Of a stretch of 22,658 nt of DNA, positions 9,629 through 17,421 are shown in pieces. The translations under genes were made by a program, and so were the position numbers. The notes under the pieces were generated by a model, which saw only the letters and a list, made by a program, of their open reading frames with translations, ran no database searches and had not been told where the DNA came from. The DNA is from Candidatus Hydrogenedentes bacterium CG07_land_8_20_14_0_80_42_17 (lineage in GTDB: Bacteria; UBA8481): assembly GCA_002780065.1 (NCBI GenBank), contig PEWQ01000073.1:1-22658 (forward strand), read 5' to 3'. Each line of letters starts with the position of its first letter. The first letter of the stretch is position 1.

Positions 9629-9957
9629 CTTCTCCTCCTATATTTTCGCCTGTAGTCGCGCCTCTTAAGCCATTCAGTCGCATAAAAATAAAACACTGCC
9701 CCGCCTGCTCCGACTCCAATCAAAATGAATACGAAAGGCGACCTCCACAAAAAATCCTCATAGTCCAAACTCAAATTTTCGTTCGGGCGAGGTCCATTTC
9801 CCTCCCATATTTTTCCTGAAGCATCTACATACCTAAACTGATATGAGGGACCTGCATGCAGATGATATTGACCTGTCATGGGATCAATATGACCGCCGTT
9901 CTGATCCAGTGGTCCCGGAGTCATAAGACTGAATATCAAAAACATTACAGAGAACAT
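9625..9957 (-). CDS. Small YHYH-motif membrane protein
   Basis: This 110-residue protein has a hydrophobic N-terminus (about 1-12), then the motif LDQNGGHIDPMTGQYHLHAG (17-36), which matches the short GGxD-NGGH-TG-YHYH pattern of proteins named YHYH domain-containing. A single strong transmembrane segment (about 73-92, SPFVFILIGVGAGGAVFYFY) and a very basic tail ending K-Y-R-R-R-R follow. The histidine cluster (H23, H32, H34) could bind a metal; that is inference. The expected orientation puts the motif outside and the basic tail inside. I chose the ATG at 9957 because it overlaps the nth stop as TAATG. A GTG at 9981 would add eight residues. Its own TGA overlaps the kinase ATG, so all three genes are translationally linked. 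Function unknown. Confidence 0.75.
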   Translation of the reverse strand: MFSVMFLIFSLMTPGPLDQNGGHIDPMTGQYHLHAGPSYQFRYVDASGKIWEGNGPRPNENLSLDYEDFLWRSPFVFILIGVGAGGAVFYFYATEWLKRRDYRRKYRRRR

Positions 9958-10595
9958 TATATTTTCGCACACGATGGGCACATATCAGCTAATAGGCAGA
10001 TATTACACTTCGGCTTGCGGGCCTTGCAAATATTTCTTCCATGAGCAATAAACAGATGAGTAATCTTTCCCCATTTATTTTTCGACGCCAGTGAAGTTAA
10101 ATCTCGTTCAATCTCGATAGGGTTTTCCGAAAAAGTTAATCCAAGTCTTTTTGAAATTCTTGCGCAATGCGTATCTACAGCAATTCCTTCGCTAATGCCG
10201 AACATTTCCGAAAGAACTACGTTTGCAGTCTTCCTTCCAACTCCAGGAAGTCTCTGCAGTCCCTGCATCGTCCATTCAATTCCCTTCTCACTTTCAATTA
10301 CAGCAACTGTGCGAACATATTCTGATTTTGCATTAGCCAGTCCTAAAGGCTTCAATATCGACTTTAGCCGCAATATAGGAGCATGAGACAATGCTCGATC
10401 CGACGGGTATTCTTTGAATAACTGCTTTGCACAAGAATTAACCTTTGCGTCGGTGCACTGGGCAGAAAGTATTACGCATATCAAAAAGCGGAATGGATCT
10501 TTATTTTCAAAAAGAGTTGTTCCTGCAGATGGATATTTTTTTTCGAGAAGTCTGATTATTTTTTTGAAACGAATTTTTTCATTCATTGCTTTCAT
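9957..10595 (-). CDS. nth: Endonuclease III
   Basis: This is a bifunctional DNA glycosylase/AP lyase of base excision repair that removes oxidised pyrimidines. The helix-hairpin-helix and catalytic lysine are in LPGVGRKTANVV, the catalytic aspartate is in the following VDTH, and the [4Fe-4S] ligands have the classic spacing C-x6-C-x2-C-x5-C near the C-terminus (CKARKPKCNICLLADMC), with one extra cysteine after it. Several in-frame starts exist. A GTG at 10628 would add an unconserved leader. The ATG at 10595 has GAGG 11 nt upstream. The ATG at 10586 (MNEKIRFKKI) aligns best with the E. coli N-terminus. The true start is one of the last two. The downstream small protein begins on the stop codon of this gene. 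Confidence 0.95.
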   Translation of the reverse strand: MKAMNEKIRFKKIIRLLEKKYPSAGTTLFENKDPFRFLICVILSAQCTDAKVNSCAKQLFKEYPSDRALSHAPILRLKSILKPLGLANAKSEYVRTVAVIESEKGIEWTMQGLQRLPGVGRKTANVVLSEMFGISEGIAVDTHCARISKRLGLTFSENPIEIERDLTSLASKNKWGKITHLFIAHGRNICKARKPKCNICLLADMCPSCAKI

Positions 10596-10667
10596 CACAT
10601 TTATTGCCTCGTTCATATTCTCGTTCACTTTAACTCTTACTCACTCTATCATATCTTTATTGTCATT

Positions 10668-11519
10668 ATGAAGGCTTACGCAAAAATAAATCTCCTACTC
10701 GAAGTTATCGGCAAAAGAGAAAATAACTATCATGATCTTTGCATGATAAATTGTTCGATCGATTTGTTTGATGAAATTTTTATCGAGTCAGATTCCTTTT
10801 TTTCATTTCAAATTATTTCCGAGTTAGCTCATGAAACTGAAAATTTACCTGTCGATGAAAAAAATCTTGCTGTCAAGGCATTGAATAAGTTCTGCTCTCT
10901 TGAAGGAAAAGAGCCAAACTATAAAGTTATCCTTCATAAACGAATACCTATCGGAGCAGGTCTGGCTGGCGGTTCAACAGATGCCGCGGCAGTATTGAAT
11001 CTTCTCGGCAAGAATCAGAAAAGCCTATCTGAAATCGCTTTGTCGCTTGGAGCAGACATTCCCTTCTGTTTAAACGGCAAGCCTGCTGTTGTGCGCGGTA
11101 TCGGAGAAATTCTAGAGCCTTTCAAAATTAAATCTCAATTGAACTTTTTAATCGTGAATCCAGGTTTCTCTGTCTCCACAAAGAAAATTTTTGAGGCATT
11201 TAATTTACAGCATAAAAATAAAAAAAGTCGCTCTGAAGATTTAAAGCGTTCGCTCGAAACCGGAGATATTGCCGCCGTCGGAAAATTATTGCATAACGAC
11301 CTCGAACCGATTACATCAAAACTTTATCCTGAAGTTATTAGAGCGCTGGATGCAATTAGAAGCACTAATCCGCTCGGAGCCATAATGAGCGGGTCAGGAC
11401 CTACAGTTTTCGGACTTTATGAAAGTAAAGGCGCGGCTGAATCAGCCTGTAAAAAATTGAATGGTAATTTTCCAATAGTCATGGTTGCGGCAAGCGTTAT
11501 TCCGCAAGAGGAATTATAG
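10668..11519 (+). CDS. ispE: 4-(cytidine 5'-diphospho)-2-C-methyl-D-erythritol kinase
   Basis: This is a GHMP-family kinase of the MEP (non-mevalonate) isoprenoid pathway that phosphorylates the 2-hydroxyl of CDP-methylerythritol. It has 283 residues, as is normal. The substrate lysine is in YAKINL (K6), the glycine-rich ATP loop is P-I-G-A-G-L-A-G-G-S-T-D-A-A-A (94-108), where D105 is the catalytic aspartate, and the LGADIPFCLNG motif (127-137) and the C-terminal SGSGPTVFGL glycine motif are all present. It is the first gene of the plus-strand glycan run and abuts the next gene with no spacer (TAG then ATG). The ATG lacks a clear Shine-Dalgarno. The promoter must lie in the short space shared with divergent nth. 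Confidence 0.96.
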   Translation: MKAYAKINLLLEVIGKRENNYHDLCMINCSIDLFDEIFIESDSFFSFQIISELAHETENLPVDEKNLAVKALNKFCSLEGKEPNYKVILHKRIPIGAGLAGGSTDAAAVLNLLGKNQKSLSEIALSLGADIPFCLNGKPAVVRGIGEILEPFKIKSQLNFLIVNPGFSVSTKKIFEAFNLQHKNKKSRSEDLKRSLETGDIAAVGKLLHNDLEPITSKLYPEVIRALDAIRSTNPLGAIMSGSGPTVFGLYESKGAAESACKKLNGNFPIVMVAASVIPQEEL

Positions 11520-12242
11520 ATGCTTACTAAATCCGATTTCGAGCATATACGCGATTATTACCTCGAGCCGAAGAACGAATGGGGAAGTTCAAGAATCTCC
11601 CGCGTTTTGAATGAAGCTGAACCAAAGTCAAACGAGACAATGCTTGATATTGGCTGTGGACTAGGAACTTTTTCTTTCCATGCGTCAAAGCTCGGAGTCA
11701 AGGCAGTAGGGCTGGATAGAGACTATTCCGCTTTGACTCGCGGAATTGAAGCCGTAAAAAAAATCGGAGCTGAACCGGCTCTGCGAATTAAAGGCGACGC
11801 GCTGAATCTGCCTTTTTGCAATGAATCATTTAATTTGATTATTAACGCAGATTTTATTGAACATTTAAACGATGCAGACAAGAGCAATGTTTTTCGTGAG
11901 ATGCTGCGTGTTATGAAAAAAGATGGGCGAGCGGTTATTTATTCTCCAAATGTTGAGAGAATTATATGGGAACTTCGAGGTGAGAAAATCAAAAAAGTTT
12001 TCGGAATCAGAAAAGCAAAAATTCCTTTATGGCAGGAATATGTCGATAAGGATCATTTTGGAATGAGTTCTTCCTCAAAGATAATTCAAATGCTAAAGAG
12101 CGTCGGATTCAAAATAGTTCACGTAAAGTATTACGAATTTAATGTTCCGATATTTTCGAAAATTCCTGGATTCAATTTTCTGTTCCAGTTTCTTCTCAAT
12201 CCGATTTTTGCTAATCGATTTTTGATAAAAGTGACACGATGA
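11520..12242 (+). CDS. Class I SAM-dependent methyltransferase
   Basis: This 240-residue methyltransferase has a UbiE/BioC-like Rossmann fold. Motif I is LDIGCGLGTF (42-51), the acidic end of beta-2 is GLDRD (64-68), and the post-II/IV region reads NADFIEHLN followed by FREMLRVMKKDGRAVI, typical of small-molecule methyltransferases. The C-terminal part is hydrophobic near the end (FNFLFQFLLNPIFANRFLI), which could associate with membrane or a lipid-linked substrate. The gene starts on the base after the ispE stop, with GAGGAA seven bases upstream, and its stop overlaps the start of the GT39-like gene (ATGA). The substrate is not known; context favours a sugar or polyprenyl-linked intermediate. 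Confidence 0.85.
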   Translation: MLTKSDFEHIRDYYLEPKNEWGSSRISRVLNEAEPKSNETMLDIGCGLGTFSFHASKLGVKAVGLDRDYSALTRGIEAVKKIGAEPALRIKGDALNLPFCNESFNLIINADFIEHLNDADKSNVFREMLRVMKKDGRAVIYSPNVERIIWELRGEKIKKVFGIRKAKIPLWQEYVDKDHFGMSSSSKIIQMLKSVGFKIVHVKYYEFNVPIFSKIPGFNFLFQFLLNPIFANRFLIKVTR

Positions 12243-13666
12243 AAAAAATACTTCTGTTGACTCTCTTTATTCTTTTCGCATTTCTTGCGGGAAAATTTTA
12301 TTACATTTCAGGAGACGACGGAACCTACATCGCTATTGCAAGGTCAATGCATCTTGGAGAATATGCGGCAATAAACATTCCTGAAGAGCTTCCTCAAATT
12401 CAGTATCCTCCGCTCTATCCTCTGCTCATCTATCCTTTCGCTGAGCTTATTCCCTCAAACCTCGGAGTAATCCGTCTATGGAATGCAATTCTATCATTGC
12501 TTGCTGTTGTTGCAATTACTGCCATCGCAATCCGCCGCGACCCTGCGCTCGGAGCCGTTGCCGCACTGCCGTTCATTCTCAATCCGCTCTTCGGCGAATA
12601 TGCGACGTCGATAATGCCCGAACCTTTATTCGTTGCGCTGTGCTACGCAGTTGTGCTTCGAATTGCAATTGCCGATGAAAATGCAAATAGCAGAATCGAT
12701 CTTTTCATTCCAGCCGGAATTCTTGCGGCTATTCTTTTGAAGCCGGCCGCTCTTCCACTTTTTCTGACAGCAATCTTTTGGTTCGCAATAAAAAAAAGAT
12801 GGCGTCAGTTTGCCTATACTTCATTGATTGTAATTCTCGGAACGCTTCCGTGGCTCCTTTGGCAGTCTTCTCACGGGAGCGATTACATTCGCTCTCATAT
12901 CTTTCAGCGCGATATCTACGACCCTTCAAAGGGTTCGATCAGCTTTTTCGAAATTATCTACACTCGCATTCCATATAATGCTCTTCGTTATATCGGAAGA
13001 ATTTTCGCAGACGTTATGCTTCCTCCATTTTTCAGAAGCATTCTGCCCAGATCATCCTTATTTATTTTTAAGATTGCCGGAAGCGTTGGATTATTTTTGT
13101 TATTCATATTCGGCTTTTATAAAAAAGTCAGAAAGAAAAGCATTGAAGTAGAAGATATCTTTCTTTTCTTCATGGGACTGCAATATCTTATTCATCCTGT
13201 TTTTGCGGATAGATATCTCTTTACGCTCCTGCCCACTTTGACAGGCTATACGCTTCTGGCAATAAGCAACTCAAAACATCGAGCGGCCGCGGCAATTATC
13301 TGGAGTGCAATTCTTCTTCTCGGGAGCATCATGTCAATCGAAACTGCAATACCGAAAGAAGAAGCCGCTTACATTGAGACGATCGAGTGGCTGAAAGAAA
13401 ATTCTAAAGAAGGAGATTTAGTCATTGCGCGAAAGCCGACGGCAGTTTGGTTCTACACAAACAGAAAAGCAAAAGGCTATCCGGCAAGCTCGAATTGGCT
13501 TGATTGGGATACAAGAGCTCGATTCATAATTCGCGACGCATTCGTCATCGGAGTCCCCGCTTCGCGATTATACGTTGACCCAGTGGTAAATGACACCTCG
13601 CTATTCTCACCTGTCTTTGTATCTGGTATCCTGCATGAGGTGAAGGTATATGAAAAAAGATATTGA
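12239..13666 (+). CDS. GT39/ArnT-like integral membrane glycosyltransferase
   Basis: This 475-residue polytopic membrane protein has a first helix at about residues 4-20 and then an acidic pair D26-D27 in GDDGTYIAIARSM. That is the position of the catalytic acidic motif in the first external loop of ArnT/PMT-type (GT-C fold) enzymes. The segment after it, Q-Y-P-P-L-Y-P, is also typical. Enzymes of this fold take a sugar from a polyprenyl-phosphate carrier and transfer it on the outer face of the membrane. Many hydrophobic segments follow up to about residue 360, and a short soluble C-terminal domain ends the protein. It overlaps its upstream neighbour by 4 nt and its downstream neighbour by 17 nt, so it is firmly inside the operon. 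The downstream DPM1-like enzyme could make its donor. The acceptor is unknown. Confidence 0.85.
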   Translation: MKKILLLTLFILFAFLAGKFYYISGDDGTYIAIARSMHLGEYAAINIPEELPQIQYPPLYPLLIYPFAELIPSNLGVIRLWNAILSLLAVVAITAIAIRRDPALGAVAALPFILNPLFGEYATSIMPEPLFVALCYAVVLRIAIADENANSRIDLFIPAGILAAILLKPAALPLFLTAIFWFAIKKRWRQFAYTSLIVILGTLPWLLWQSSHGSDYIRSHIFQRDIYDPSKGSISFFEIIYTRIPYNALRYIGRIFADVMLPPFFRSILPRSSLFIFKIAGSVGLFLLFIFGFYKKVRKKSIEVEDIFLFFMGLQYLIHPVFADRYLFTLLPTLTGYTLLAISNSKHRAAAAIIWSAILLLGSIMSIETAIPKEEAAYIETIEWLKENSKEGDLVIARKPTAVWFYTNRKAKGYPASSNWLDWDTRARFIIRDAFVIGVPASRLYVDPVVNDTSLFSPVFVSGILHEVKVYEKRY

Positions 13667-14705
13667 TAATAGACCGAGGTCGGATTGTTTTCATTTTCGC
13701 GGTGAAGTTCCATGTATTAAAAAAAAGGTCTGCTGGGAATGCAACGAGTTCGAAGAAATTCCAAAGCGCGCGCTTGTAATAAAATTCGGCGCCGCCGGCG
13801 ATGCTTTGAGAACTACTCCAATCCTTTCAAGATTGAGACGCGACGGCTTCAAAGATATTACATGGATATGTGACGAGGCATCTCGCGAAGTTTTATCATT
13901 CGCAAAAAATATTGACAAGCTGGTGGTATTCGGCACAGACGCTCTGCTAAAGGTCGCAGTTGAAAAATATGATGCTGTATTTTCCTTCGACAAAAATCTT
14001 TCTGCGGCGGCTCTCGCAGTAGTGGCTAAATCAGAAGACAAACGGGGATTCGGAGCAACTGAATCAGGAAAACTTTTTGAATTCAATGAAGAGTCTCTCT
14101 ATGCTCTAAAATTGGGAATAGACAACAATCTAAAATTTAAGCAAAACATTAAGTCTGTTCCTGAACTCATCTTCGAAATGGCCGGTTACAAATATAACGG
14201 CGAAGAATACGAATTTGAATTGAAATCGAAAATCCGTAGAAAGAAAAATGTAGTTGCATTGAATATTGGAGTCGGAAAGCGTTGGCCGACAAAATCATGG
14301 CCGGATGACTGCTGGGTGAAGCTGGCGGTTCTTCTTAAAAAAAGCGGATTCAAACCCGTATTCGTTGGAGGCGAAGCTGAAAGAAGTCTTCTCTCAAATT
14401 ATTCTGCTCGAGCAGAAGTGGAATTTCTTCCTCCGTCTGAACTTCATATTTTTGCCGAAGCGCTCGCCGCCGCTGGAACTGTCGTCACTTGCGACTCTCT
14501 CGCCCTTCACATAGCTCTGGCGGTCAAAACCCGAGTCATCGGACTTTTCTGTTCAACATGCTCAAATGAAATCGAATGGTTCAACCGAGGTGAAGCTCTT
14601 ATCTCCAAAAAAGGGCCGTGCTATGATTCTCACTGCTGTAATTGGCCAGACTGCATGCGATCGATTTCGCCTGAATCGGTACTGAAAAAAATAATGAAAA
14701 GTTAA
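13650..14705 (+). CDS. GT9 (heptosyltransferase-like) glycosyltransferase with N-terminal cysteine motif
   Basis: This 351-residue glycosyltransferase belongs to family 9, whose known members add ADP-heptose and related sugars to lipopolysaccharide core. The N-domain begins ALVIKFGAAGDALRTTPIL (41-59), the family signature. The donor-binding half has KRWPTKSWPDDCW, PVFVGGEAE and CDSLALHIALAVKTRVIGLF. Residues 1-36 form an extra cysteine-rich segment with C13, C22, C28 and C31 (last pair CWEC), before the catalytic fold. Six further cysteines lie at 301-335. The C-terminal ones are common in this family; the N-terminal four are not in the classical WaaC/WaaF proteins. The gene overlaps the preceding one by 17 nt and has GAGGTGAAGG upstream of the ATG. 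The donor and acceptor are not fixed by sequence. Confidence 0.88.
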   Translation: MKKDIDNRPRSDCFHFRGEVPCIKKKVCWECNEFEEIPKRALVIKFGAAGDALRTTPILSRLRRDGFKDITWICDEASREVLSFAKNIDKLVVFGTDALLKVAVEKYDAVFSFDKNLSAAALAVVAKSEDKRGFGATESGKLFEFNEESLYALKLGIDNNLKFKQNIKSVPELIFEMAGYKYNGEEYEFELKSKIRRKKNVVALNIGVGKRWPTKSWPDDCWVKLAVLLKKSGFKPVFVGGEAERSLLSNYSARAEVEFLPPSELHIFAEALAAAGTVVTCDSLALHIALAVKTRVIGLFCSTCSNEIEWFNRGEALISKKGPCYDSHCCNWPDCMRSISPESVLKKIMKS

Positions 14706-14715
14706 AGGTAAAAAA

Positions 14716-15504
14716 ATGATAGTAGTGATGATTCCGACTTACAACGAATCACAAAATATTCCGCTGCTGATAGAAGAACTTCTTGGCTTGAAATTGGAAC
14801 TGCACATTCTAGTTGTCGATGATTGTTCTCCTGACGGGACTTATAAAATTGTCGAAGAATATTCTAAGCGGAATAACTTTGTCCATCTTTTATTGAGAAA
14901 AAATAAAAGGGGAAGAGGCTCGGCAGGCGTTGACGGATTTAAAAAGGCGCTCGAAATGGGAGCAGAGATAATAATCGAAATGGATGCCGACTTTTCGCAT
15001 CCAACCCGTTACATTCCAATTTTGATTGAGGCTCTAAAGGATGTCGATGTAGTATTCGCATCCAGGCTTGTAAAAGGCGGTGGCGAGGTAAATAGAAGCT
15101 TTGGAAGAGTTGCTGTCACAAAAGGCGCCAATCTACTTACAAGAACAATCATGCGCTATCCAATTCATGACTGCACTGCAGGTTATAGATTATTTAGAAA
15201 AAAAGTTCTTGAAAAAATTGAACTCGATTCGTTGAGCGCAGAAGGTCCGGCAATAGTCGGAGAGGTTCTTTACAGAATTATTCGAGAAGGATTTAAAGTG
15301 CGTGAAGTCCCGTATATCTATGAAGACAGGCGATTCGGTCAATCCTCTCTAAGAGCATCTATTCTCTTCGATTGTCTAAAATGGCTGATTAAATTAAAAT
15401 TCAGGCAGTTATTCATAGATAGAGAAAAATTTCAGAAGGCGCAAAAGTTTTATTCAGAGAATCCCCCTGAATCGGCAGAAAATCCATGGTCACCCCGCTC
15501 CTAG
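14716..15504 (+). CDS. Polyprenol-phosphate-mannose synthase-like GT2 (DPM1 family)
   Basis: This is a family 2 glycosyltransferase of the DPM1 type, which moves mannose (or a similar sugar) from a nucleotide donor onto polyprenyl phosphate at the inner face of the membrane. It has 262 residues. Visible motifs are PTYNESQN (7-14), VVDDCSPDGT (33-42) with the paired aspartates, the DxD-type M-D-A-D-F-S-H-P (89-96), and the later H-D-C-T-A-G-Y-R-L-F and VPYIYEDRRFGQSS segments diagnostic of this group. There are no C-terminal membrane helices, so it resembles the soluble or peripheral bacterial form. It starts 10 bp after the GT9 gene with AAAGGT upstream, and overlaps the next gene by 19 nt. 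The sugar could be other than mannose. Confidence 0.9.
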   Translation: MIVVMIPTYNESQNIPLLIEELLGLKLELHILVVDDCSPDGTYKIVEEYSKRNNFVHLLLRKNKRGRGSAGVDGFKKALEMGAEIIIEMDADFSHPTRYIPILIEALKDVDVVFASRLVKGGGEVNRSFGRVAVTKGANLLTRTIMRYPIHDCTAGYRLFRKKVLEKIELDSLSAEGPAIVGEVLYRIIREGFKVREVPYIYEDRRFGQSSLRASILFDCLKWLIKLKFRQLFIDREKFQKAQKFYSENPPESAENPWSPRS

Positions 15505-16478
15505 TCGCGAATTTTTCTGAGCAGATTGGCGGCGGTGAAATTAGTTTAATTGAACTCTCCGAAGAATTAATCAATCGAGGTCATACGCCGATCATAGCAA
15601 TTCCTGGCGAAGGAAATTTAGGAAAAAAGTTCGAACCAAAAATTCTTCCGAAAAATATTTCGTCAGCCTCGCTCGCGTTACGCGAAATTGCCAAAGAGTG
15701 CGATCTCATTCACACAACCGGAGCGCGGGGACTTGTTGCGGCATGGCTCGCACGAACCGGTAAGCCGCTCGTATGGCATGTCAGAGTCGGAGCGCGGGAC
15801 AAACTCGACCCAATTCTTAAAATGATGCCTGATCTAATAATTGCAAATTCCCGCTGTACGGCAGATCGCTTCAGCAAAAAAGAAAATGTGATAGTAATAC
15901 CCAATGGAATTAAAATTCCATCTAAGCCGGCTCAAACTCTAAATCTCAACGCAAATTTTAAATACATCGGAGTAATTGCAAGAATGACCCCTGAAAAAGG
16001 ACATCTCGATTTACTTCCGGCTATAAAAAAATTGTTGAGCGAAAGAAACGATATCGCATTCTTTCTCGCTGGAAACAATCAAGGCTCTATTGGCGATGAA
16101 TTCCGCAGATTGCAGAAAGAGTTCGATGAAAATCGAATCTTGATGCCTGGGTTCATATCAAATATTGCGGAGCATCTCAATGAAATCGATCTTATCGTGA
16201 TTCCGTCAAGAATCGAGGGATTCGGAAGAGTAGCTGTCGAGGCTATGCTATGCGGAACACCGCTGCTTACAAGAAAAGTCGGCGGGCTTATCGAGGTAAT
16301 GGAAGGACTCGAAGATTTATTTTTACCGGAAGAGAAAGAAGAATGGTCAGAAAGAATTTCCAAAGAACTTGATTCACCTTCCAAAAGCAAAGAAGAGCTC
16401 TTCACTGCCGGTACGCGGTTCAGCATAGAAAAACACACTGATTCAATTCTTTCTGCTTGGAGTTCTCTGATAAAATAG
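15486..16478 (+). CDS. GT4-family glycosyltransferase
   Basis: This is a retaining glycosyltransferase of family 4 with a GT-B fold, at 330 residues on the short side for the family. The N-terminal domain has the glycine-rich loop F-S-E-Q-I-G-G-G-E-I-S (10-20). The C-terminal domain has VIPNGIKIP, VIARMTPEKGHLDLL and the E-x7-E signature in EGFGRVAVEAMLCGTPLL, where the glutamates contact the nucleotide-sugar. It begins inside the end of the DPM1-like gene (19-nt overlap), so it is translated in the same operon, and it is the last gene of the run. Only three bases separate its stop from the stop of the convergent methyltransferase gene. Confidence 0.88.
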   Translation: MVTPLLVANFSEQIGGGEISLIELSEELINRGHTPIIAIPGEGNLGKKFEPKILPKNISSASLALREIAKECDLIHTTGARGLVAAWLARTGKPLVWHVRVGARDKLDPILKMMPDLIIANSRCTADRFSKKENVIVIPNGIKIPSKPAQTLNLNANFKYIGVIARMTPEKGHLDLLPAIKKLLSERNDIAFFLAGNNQGSIGDEFRRLQKEFDENRILMPGFISNIAEHLNEIDLIVIPSRIEGFGRVAVEAMLCGTPLLTRKVGGLIEVMEGLEDLFLPEEKEEWSERISKELDSPSKSKEELFTAGTRFSIEKHTDSILSAWSSLIK

Positions 16479-16481
16479 TTT

Positions 16482-17282
16482 TTATTTTTTTACAGCCATA
16501 ATAAAAACATTTGCAAAATCACTTTCGGATTTTTTTTCTTCATCACTTGATAATAATCTCTCTATAAAACCTGCCAGCCATAATCGCTTTAAAAAAATCT
16601 CTCTTCCGAATAAATTTCTCATTACTCTTCCTAGACCGACAAATGGAAGCATTATGTCCATCAATGCCTGCCTTCTAGGTCCTACATACGAAACTGTTTT
16701 TACTACCTGAAATCCTGAATCCTCAAAAAATTTCTTCCATTCAGATGTCTTCGGATACCGTCGATGAACAAATGCCTCATCAATAAATGCAATGTATTTT
16801 TTAGCAAAAAACTTCAACCCGAACTTTGAAAAAAATCTTGGCCAGAAAAGCAATTCCGGATATCTGTCGGTCACAACAGTTGCCAGCACTTTTCCGTTTT
16901 TTTTCAATATGCGGTGCATCTCTGAAATAGAACTCGGCAAGTTATCTATATGTTCAAGAACGCAATTCGAGATAATACCGTCACAAGTTTCATTTCTAAT
17001 TGGAAGTTTTTCCATATCGCCTGCCGAAAGTTTTGAAGAAGCAGCAGAAGCCGCAAGTTTTAAAACGCTGAATGAATGATCTATCCCGAATTGAATCAAC
17101 AAGTCATGTCTGGCAAGAATAGACTCGAAAATACCGTCACCGAGGCCGAGATCGATTATCCTTCCTGAAAAATCTTTTTCAGAAAGAATAAGCTCAATCT
17201 CTCTGGAACGTATTATCGCCCTGGCAATAGGCGCAACAGAGAGGTAATCCCTCAAAGCAGAAAATGAATTGTTATGGCTCAT
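16482..17282 (-). CDS. SAM-dependent methyltransferase
   Basis: This 266-residue class I methyltransferase has motif I in IDLGLGDGIF (43-52), followed by GIDHS for the beta-2 acidic position and the NCVLEHIDNLPSSISEMHRILKKNGKVL stretch around motifs IV-V. The second glycine-rich position is GLGDG in place of the usual GCGxG. The C-terminal third holds a hydrophobic region (ALMDIMLPFVGLGRVMRNLF), as in methyltransferases acting on lipid or membrane-linked sugars. It is not closely related to the first methyltransferase at 11520. Its only reasonable ATG (17282) has GAGG just one base upstream, too close for a normal Shine-Dalgarno. The substrate is unknown; the glycan genes on both sides suggest a sugar. 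Confidence 0.83.
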   Translation of the reverse strand: MSHNNSFSALRDYLSVAPIARAIIRSREIELILSEKDFSGRIIDLGLGDGIFESILARHDLLIQFGIDHSFSVLKLAASAASSKLSAGDMEKLPIRNETCDGIISNCVLEHIDNLPSSISEMHRILKKNGKVLATVVTDRYPELLFWPRFFSKFGLKFFAKKYIAFIDEAFVHRRYPKTSEWKKFFEDSGFQVVKTVSYVGPRRQALMDIMLPFVGLGRVMRNLFGREIFLKRLWLAGFIERLLSSDEEKKSESDFANVFIMAVKK

Positions 17283-17421
17283 ACCTCAAAAGAGTATCCA
17301 ATCATTCCTCAAGAAAAAAGAAGAAACGAAAATTGTTTCGATAACTTGTATAAAGACGTGGAATAATTAAGTCTTAGAAAGATAAAATGAAAAAAATTCC
17401 CATCAGTTCAGTAAAAGAGAA

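Noticed and set aside
9958-9981. GTG start for the YHYH protein at 9981
   Set aside because: It would overlap nth by 25 bases; the ATG at 9957, on the nth stop codon, is a more typical coupled start. Not excluded.
17323-17340. GAAAC...GTTTC / CGAAA...TTTCG hairpin between the methyltransferase and the nuclease gene
   Set aside because: Short stem without a T-tract on the right side; occurs easily by chance in A/T-rich spacer. Otherwise I see nothing in 17283-17421.
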